Assembly: GCA_031257475.1 (NCBI GenBank)
Contig: JAIROP010000029.1
Span: 1 to 64,000, forward strand
Direction: 5' to 3'
DNA length: 64,000 nt
Origin: Holosporaceae bacterium
GTDB taxonomy: Bacteria; Pseudomonadota; Alphaproteobacteria; UBA3830
The position numbers and the translations under genes are program-made. This document shows positions 61,501 to 64,000 of this stretch, piece by piece (position 1 is the stretch's first letter; each line of letters opens with the position of its first letter). The notes under the pieces are model-generated. The model saw nothing but the letters and a program-made list of their open reading frames with translations, searched no databases and was not told the origin of the DNA.

Positions 61501-62262
61501 AGGGAAAACTTCGTCCAGCTTTTGAGGAATGCAGTCTCTAACGCTAGTCTATCAGACCGCGAGTTGCGCGTACGTACCGCCGTTGCCAGTGAAGTTATTA
61601 GTTACTGGGTAAATGAGGATCAGTCCAGGCTGCATAATCGGTCTGTGTTTGAAAAATTTTCTCGGGAAATATCGGGAAAAGGATGGAAAGGAGATGATTC
61701 CGAAAAAGAGCAGCTGCGTGGTTTATTATATTCTAGTTCCGTCGTTGTGCCCGCTCTGTCGTATCTCCTAAAACATCGCGGCACTACTCCTATTGGTTGG
61801 TTTGAACAGGTGCGTAGTTTTTTTGGTATGCTAGCGTTCCTAAAAGGCGAGCTTAAGCTTGGCGGAAAGAGCGCATATGCTAATTTCAGCGCCAAGGATT
61901 CAGTGATTTTTCCCTCAAATGTAAAAGACATCTCACAATTCAAAGCTGTCTTGGACTATGATCCAGAGACAAATTATTGGCGGCCGATTAGGGAGGCCGT
62001 TCCTGCAGATATTCTGGCGGCGTATTTGGATTGTGTCATTGCCCAAGCGGGCCAGGCATTGGAGACGCCAGATGGGGATAATTTGGGAGTAATTGATGCT
62101 ATTGCAGAAATATGTAATCTGAATCTATTGGTAGTAGACTGTAGTACTAAAAAACCATGGCATTACTATCAAAACTCGGTTCGCGATAATACTATAAAGA
62201 CTTTGGTTCTTGTAAAGCATCCGTTTCATTATCAGCGAGCCATTGTGGTTGCCTGCTGGTAG
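55528..62262 (+). CDS. Giant exported protein with OTU-like C-terminal protease domain
   Basis: The ATG at 55528 has AGGAG seven bases upstream (an ATG at 55522 is too close) and gives about 2244 residues. The start MKRFAKKGSVFFTAILFAVS is a signal peptide, followed by a proline-rich stretch (about residues 40-51). The long middle has no family I know; a second Pro/Lys linker lies near residues 1330-1365. The last 300 residues look like an OTU cysteine protease: NSCGFRSM (Cys1971), then a helix (RTAVASEVISYW), later LGVIDAIAEICNLNLLVVD and finally KHPFHYQRAIVV (His2234). The Asp usually three residues before the Cys is absent. A secreted effector that cuts ubiquitin-like substrates is a hypothesis. 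Confidence 0.6.
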   Translation: MKRFAKKGSVFFTAILFAVSFYLEHSCNNSVVYALEQQQPPPPSLPPPPSPGGMETTSPQGCPDDFWSIVPNAFKGNVQQDSMGKWFFTNANGVYNDDLFTFVPKDKWGVAFYQYSPAGEKSVAYQKGMITSIISLNGSAADIDVVLGDPLPISTSTNLGARLIEVILEEKKFTQAAPCWIIPYAGLLWSEKHDHPTNPRIGNDKFDAAFFTPAQWGWAVSCYHRTPIKSVTTNNPLMDNLKRIFDYFLDKSRFAELRQFVANLNISAFTAAVKLGLLNTMSRWDIVVHPIQALLLPWDGGIPENNLEEVSRLKMRAGNNKKWIKRIKNKEFLTAFTQKLHETITDANKVTKKYKLGLCIISPKHFLEINWPIKYFNIGDISCTRRELFEIIRQIEGSPTNITYRNSAFINWHFVRGKLQGTSPQDNSLEIFGAATKIVQSTSGNDEGQLVTSDNMVDCLKGLGKARKTIYLPIGHHVMRANKNVGIVKIKSEKSTTTTTLFGDGIDYQGWADPMNTAAIFSVAQEIETIDFKGLGGSAENARKTVNSFLFQDKIVEAAGNRAAHNLFLLAKFSPSAEEVGKKPFFAIVDKSRASEIAPLMGSNIEPMDSTPCLYNFFDLLLAENGEDKLLSNVIVVAVVKVDPEQLTDDMIKQIESLTTFSPPEIDLSLPLWFVKWQSEGVFDPFDLKIVDAVKLPPTFLPERRDVGDTIGTDTWKQNPKWLGTNIQTIWLSMNRQSSSSTFSNNQSIGYSLDVPWVDLVGLVPDAKVSVKVDAASDRVMEEFYSRLTKDPKATLSFQGRDNADITSSFALNVDNAYNDLLLSNIAKGLLKAEDGNRRITVTGLMPPEILQKYPKFFKYCRDKMHQMKKDPGGQKDWKQRISCTISFPLFSVAPSVNRMAEWALKDGKSFVAEDGVSIIEYWLSASYALLMKILSAKQLDAKQKVVRMDNLHPYLLKKIGWFSDNTRQGFYDFNQMLEVQEALCQICEEMLAAKSSQLNKISSIREIIARVNKGGEAASQGELALVREVIGAFNSNWAESFLKPTTGDAANDTQIDQGVDFAENFVTKSGESFTLNKNRLATLTSLLDMFINDKADALYGALLAEDVVEGVIEKIENLPAHVRHLLCKKSGENVLSPHAKLDGFMGTYKQKRDSLLREWSTKLYSGNTYQGTDFPVVSFCIDAIQKSLPGNASSSVENWTETVSSDPCMRGYVKDVLKFIELSDNPTVAPVNIVFELMSTWKKLYRDNNVLYGQLSAKVEGIEPKRAEEATSSVEVADILSRFGGPDVEYGYVYYSLWLWKHSFEGILQDFNNKYEALDKDELRKQFEYPRKIQPAPQSKKTQGAPGPQKPEDGKNEVPSRPELKQIESNNRSVSYYINTGKLMYGALLWTLGLSPLEQRLNRVGGGDIDLNSPQPNFSDDWKALLCDKVFWATYVMLVMRDMETRRTNKYTTHAALFRITGGAPKVEFSLDEHVFDSERQGDTALFPCTLTNFEDFFSQQTKGSKIWTLRSWRGVQTGHVGMCLPTKECLQKRYNSLKEGNNAAALKEFLNVWGLTLYCLQYKLIPEHVSDVEAALNLLAGPSAEKIPQSPPTRKDTDEAVSATASELGNLLTSDLYKLLVPSGDKSSLDALGPFAIACRDFLSSCTNKSKVFLPAHFSSQAIVFQSISLPDKAYTPHLYKLQERAQARKANIFGTLSYIPHPADSIESLFFVPNIYLAVQHLFHFGQPDGLALFCSDRRKVEEAFTGVTARLRSFLQGGGELAGGESLLILFGLSAFEQTGTLLGQAVFVDADGVPQAFGASRVLDELVALAIFKEYQDVAKKSRLALSSIPVSQQTVQGLRELVKDMPGVVEEFKRRVENESELLKDKAWSTLSDVLRLDDALLSQFKLRYEDRLDMFYSQLQSEKPPSGNDVYNFVRNRFCAPLEKYFFGEKEEGMLGTEVHIVQLNDGSNIAVRELSTSGAANSCGFRSMDITRSVVVANSDEKSRENFVQLLRNAVSNASLSDRELRVRTAVASEVISYWVNEDQSRLHNRSVFEKFSREISGKGWKGDDSEKEQLRGLLYSSSVVVPALSYLLKHRGTTPIGWFEQVRSFFGMLAFLKGELKLGGKSAYANFSAKDSVIFPSNVKDISQFKAVLDYDPETNYWRPIREAVPADILAAYLDCVIAQAGQALETPDGDNLGVIDAIAEICNLNLLVVDCSTKKPWHYYQNSVRDNTIKTLVLVKHPFHYQRAIVVACW

Positions 62263-62288
62263 CTTGTGTGGCATAGGTGACATTTGCT

Positions 62289-62326
62289 CAAGGACATAGA
62301 GGCGCTATCTTCCGCCTCTGGCCTTG
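62289..62326 (+). terminator. Hairpin after the giant exported gene
   Basis: AGAGGCG (62298-62304) pairs with CGCCTCT (62313-62319), and CAAGG (62289-62293) with CCTTG (62322-62326), giving a two-part stem. No T-run follows, so a classical Rho-independent terminator is only partly matched. Confidence 0.35.
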
Positions 62327-62338
62327 GTCAAGTTTGCC

Positions 62339-62365
62339 TGTACTGGACGAGATTTAATCTGACAG
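62339..62365 (+). repeat. Left inverted end of the IS481-type element
   Basis: TGTACTGGA followed by CGAGATTTAATCTGACAG. It lies 77 bases after the stop of the giant exported gene. Confidence 0.85.
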
Positions 62366-62375
62366 CGACGTATTT

Positions 62376-63183
62376 TTATGTATCCGAATTGTCATATAAG
62401 TAATGATTGTCGGAAGCATTTTTATGGTATGCTAACTGATTTGATCTATCAATGGCAATGCGTTTTCCTTCGTTAAAAGTCTGCATAGGAGTTTTATCCA
62501 AGCAGTATTTTCTCGAATGCGGACGTTCATGGTTGTAGTGTTGCAACCAGGAGTCTACATCCGTTTGCAGCTTTTCCAACGAAGTGTAAATTTTTTTTCG
62601 CAACGCAGAGTCGTAGAATTCGTTTTTCATGGTTTTATGGAATCTTTCGCAAATTCCATTTGTTTGAGGCGTGTAGGCCCTGATTTTGCTGTGATCGATT
62701 CCTTCTATGCTAAGAAAAAGTTCATAGGCGTGATTTTCCAGGGTTCCGCAGTATTCGGTGCCACGATCCGTGAGAATGCGCATCAGAGGTATTTCCTGCT
62801 TGCCGATTCCCTTGAAATTTCCGACGTAATAGGTGTCCTGAGACCCCGGAAATCCCGGATGCTCCGTTTCTATCTCGCCGAGAGCCTCCCTTTTGGACTT
62901 CTGCTTCTCCAGCTCCTGCAGCTGAGCCTCTGTGAGGATAATCCCCTCTGCCGCCACCTTTTTCTCCAGAGCTTTCAGCTTTCTGTCCAAAGTATTCAGG
63001 TTGTTGCGTTTCCAAATGCTGTGAACGCCTCCGGATGAGACCATAACCCCCATCTTGCGAAGCTCGTTGGACGTTCGAACCTGACCATGGGTTGGATATT
63101 CCAGCGCTATATCCACAATCACGCTGCTTCGCCAGCTCCAACAGACCTATCTTCGGCTTTATTATTTTTTCTGCCAGTGTCAT
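62376..63183 (-). pseudogene. IS481-family transposase with two internal deletions
   Basis: The N terminus (MTLAEKIIKPKIGLLELAKQ, from 63183) stops matching after about 20 residues; the match resumes in another frame at SVIVDIALEYPTHGQVRTSN. From memory of the family about 55 residues including the helix-turn-helix are missing. A second, in-frame gap follows GNFKGIGK: about 45 residues carrying the first catalytic Asp (FIDTYSK in relatives) are gone and the text continues EIPLMRILTDRGTEYCG. The second Asp (ILTDRG) and the Glu (TNGICERFHKTM) remain. The protein cannot be active. The tail after YNHERPH is intact to 62376. Confidence 0.8.
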
Positions 63184-63252
63184 TTTTAATCTCCTGTTTA
63201 CTTCCAATATATGCGTAATCGCACCATGCAATCATGTTCCATTATACATCAT

Positions 63253-63279
63253 CTGTCAGATTAAATCTCGGTTAGCACA
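63253..63279 (-). repeat. Right inverted end of the IS481-type element
   Basis: CTGTCAGATTAAATCTCG followed by GTTAGCACA; its complement matches the left end at 23 of 27 positions. Confidence 0.85.
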
Positions 63280-63389
63280 GTTTATAAGATTTAAAATAAT
63301 CTCCGAACAGGTACAGAAATCGTCGAAAACGATTCGGATTACGTTTCAATTTGATCTCTGCAATATACAACCGGGAAATATAATGATGT

Positions 63390-63405
63390 GTTTCGAAAGA
63401 GGTCT
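63390..63405. repeat. Orphan end similar to the 144-bp repeat ends
   Basis: GTTTCGAAAGAGGTCT differs by one base from the right end of the 144-bp repeats (GTTTCGAAAGAAGTCT). No matching left end or core is seen upstream. It lies directly at the point where the transposase fragment at 63418-63573 stops looking like its family. Confidence 0.6.
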
Positions 63406-63417
63406 ATTATAAAAAGA

Positions 63418-63573
63418 TATATCTCCTTGTAATTTTGCGCTCCGCTCATTACTGCAAACAGCGCAAATGTGAGGATATATTCCAAATTTGTACTCCCTAC
63501 CCTTCGATGTCCGCGGATCCATTACTTTTCTAAACATTTCAACTATCGCCAATTCCATACAATTCTCCATCAT
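63418..63573 (-). pseudogene. N-terminal fragment of an ISAs1-type (H-repeat) transposase
   Basis: The frame from the ATG at 63573 reads MELAIVEMFRKVMDPRTSKG and then REYKFGIYPHICAVCSNERS within 45 residues. The pattern F..V.DPR..KGR.Y plus a hydrophobic stretch and ERSA resembles the domain at the start of ISAs1-family transposases (DDE_Tnp_1-associated). The match ends near 63418, close to the orphan repeat end at 63390, after which the frame continues with unrelated residues. Probably a remnant; a chance match is possible. Confidence 0.4.
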
Positions 63574-63722
63574 ATCCTATGACTATATTTATATTTCATC
63601 CTCTCTAATATCTCTACCTAGGAAATCACCCTGACTAGATAGCCTATTTCCTCCATCTTCATCTTACCTTCTCTTGGCACACCACCAAATTACTTACACT
63701 CTCGGAGGCTAGGAATGCATTA

Positions 63723-63749
63723 CTGTCAGATTAAGTCTCGTTCAGTGCT
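63723..63749 (-). repeat. Orphan IS481-type right end
   Basis: CTGTCAGATTAAGTCTCG differs by one base from the conserved block of the IS element at 62339-63279 and is followed by TTCAGTGCT, which is similar to its GTTAGCACA. No transposase or matching left end accompanies it, so it marks an older, lost copy. Bases 63574-63722 between it and the ISAs1-type fragment show nothing recognisable. Confidence 0.6.
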
Positions 63750-63764
63750 TATAGTCTCTGTTGT

Positions 63765-64000
63765 TCATTTCTCCCACCACCTTTTTTGGGTTTTTAGAGA
63801 GTCGATTATCCGAATCTGTTGCTTCAGACATGACTTTGCCGCCCTGATTCTTATATTTATGTTCTTCGGTTTAGCGTACAACTCTCTTTTCTTCAGCTCT
63901 AGATCAAAAAAATCTTCGAAGGGAACTTTTAAATAATTGGCAATGGCAAATATTCGAGAGGATGAAATTTTATTGTATCCTTTTTCATATTTCTGAATTT
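63765..64000 (-). CDS. XRE-type regulator, C-terminal part, cut by window edge
   Basis: A minus-strand frame enters from the right edge and ends at TGA (63767-63765). It reads IQKYEKGYNKISSSRIFAIA and then NYLKVPFEDFF, which is the second half of a Cro/CI helix-turn-helix (recognition helix and the hydrophobic helix after it), followed by a basic tail ending KTQKRWWEK. About 78 residues are seen. It is different from the regulator at 14256. Its stop lies just beyond the orphan IS end. Confidence 0.7.
   Translation of the reverse strand, partial: IQKYEKGYNKISSSRIFAIANYLKVPFEDFFDLELKKRELYAKPKNINIRIRAAKSCLKQQIRIIDSLKTQKRWWEK

Larger units (their letters stand above)
62339..63279 (-). mobile_element. 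Decayed IS481-family insertion sequence
   Basis: Inverted ends of 27 bases, both starting TGT, lie at 62339-62365 and 63253-63279; 23 of 27 positions agree, including a perfect block CGAGATTTAATCTGACAG. Between them is a transposase pseudogene on the minus strand. TGT ends and an integrase-core transposase fit the IS481 family. At 941 bases it is shorter than a full element because of two internal deletions. I see no clear target duplication. Confidence 0.8.

Overview
The window looks like part of the chromosome of an alphaproteobacterium with a reduced, host-associated lifestyle. Pointers are an atpHAGDC operon without atpB/E/F, a short iscS-iscU-iscA-hscB cluster, gatC of the indirect tRNA amidation pathway, an M16 peptidase of the mitochondrial-processing-peptidase type, waaA beside a DUF374 acyltransferase, one bifunctional RelA/SpoT gene, decayed insertion sequences and short palindromic repeats of the Rickettsia type. 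A Holosporales- or Rickettsiales-like symbiont is my inference; no rRNA is present to test it. TGA works as an ordinary stop (rsmG and atpD end in TGA), so the genetic code appears standard.

Layout: 0-2.5 kb, minus-strand murA-trxA-rsmG plus a cut gene at the left edge. 2.5-10.9 kb, a DedA membrane protein, an unusual hisS, iscSUA-hscB, thrS and an MFS transporter; palindromic repeats lie in the gaps on both sides of dedA-hisS. 10.9-14.1 kb, a degenerate CapD/WbpM-like protein, gpsA and a small unknown gene. 14.2-22.7 kb, plus strand: an XRE regulator with an operator-like palindrome, the ATP synthase operon, a tRNA-Gly on the other strand, an esterase, gatC, greA, fabG and a phosphopantetheinyl transferase. 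22.8-24.8 kb, two exported proteins, one very acidic and disordered. 24.9-36.7 kb, an MBL-fold hydrolase, rpoC and rpoB (without rplKAJL), hslU, hslV and a TlpA-like thioredoxin. 36.6-42.5 kb, a small lipoprotein, an OmpA-like barrel, an M16 peptidase, a D-Ala-D-Ala carboxypeptidase, rpmE and a spoT-type gene. 42.5-49.1 kb, a second full repeat, an RND pump with its membrane fusion protein, tRNA-Pro, waaA and a DUF374 acyltransferase.

From about 49 to 62.3 kb the content becomes accessory: an FkbM methyltransferase with a signal peptide, a large putative outer-membrane protein, a small exported protein, and a two-gene unit encoding exported proteins of about 901 and 2244 residues. The larger ends in a domain that looks like an OTU-type cysteine protease. 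These genes have no recognised pathway and look like host-interaction functions. From 62.3 kb to the right edge lie insertion-sequence remains (an IS481-type element with intact ends but a twice-deleted transposase, a probable ISAs1-type fragment, an orphan IS end) and the end of an XRE-type regulator cut by the window edge.

The best candidates for undescribed biology are the 901/2244-residue exported pair; the 144-bp inverted-repeat element whose two copies keep the same 48-codon open frame; and the CapD-like protein that keeps its fold signature but has lost its cofactor and catalytic motifs.
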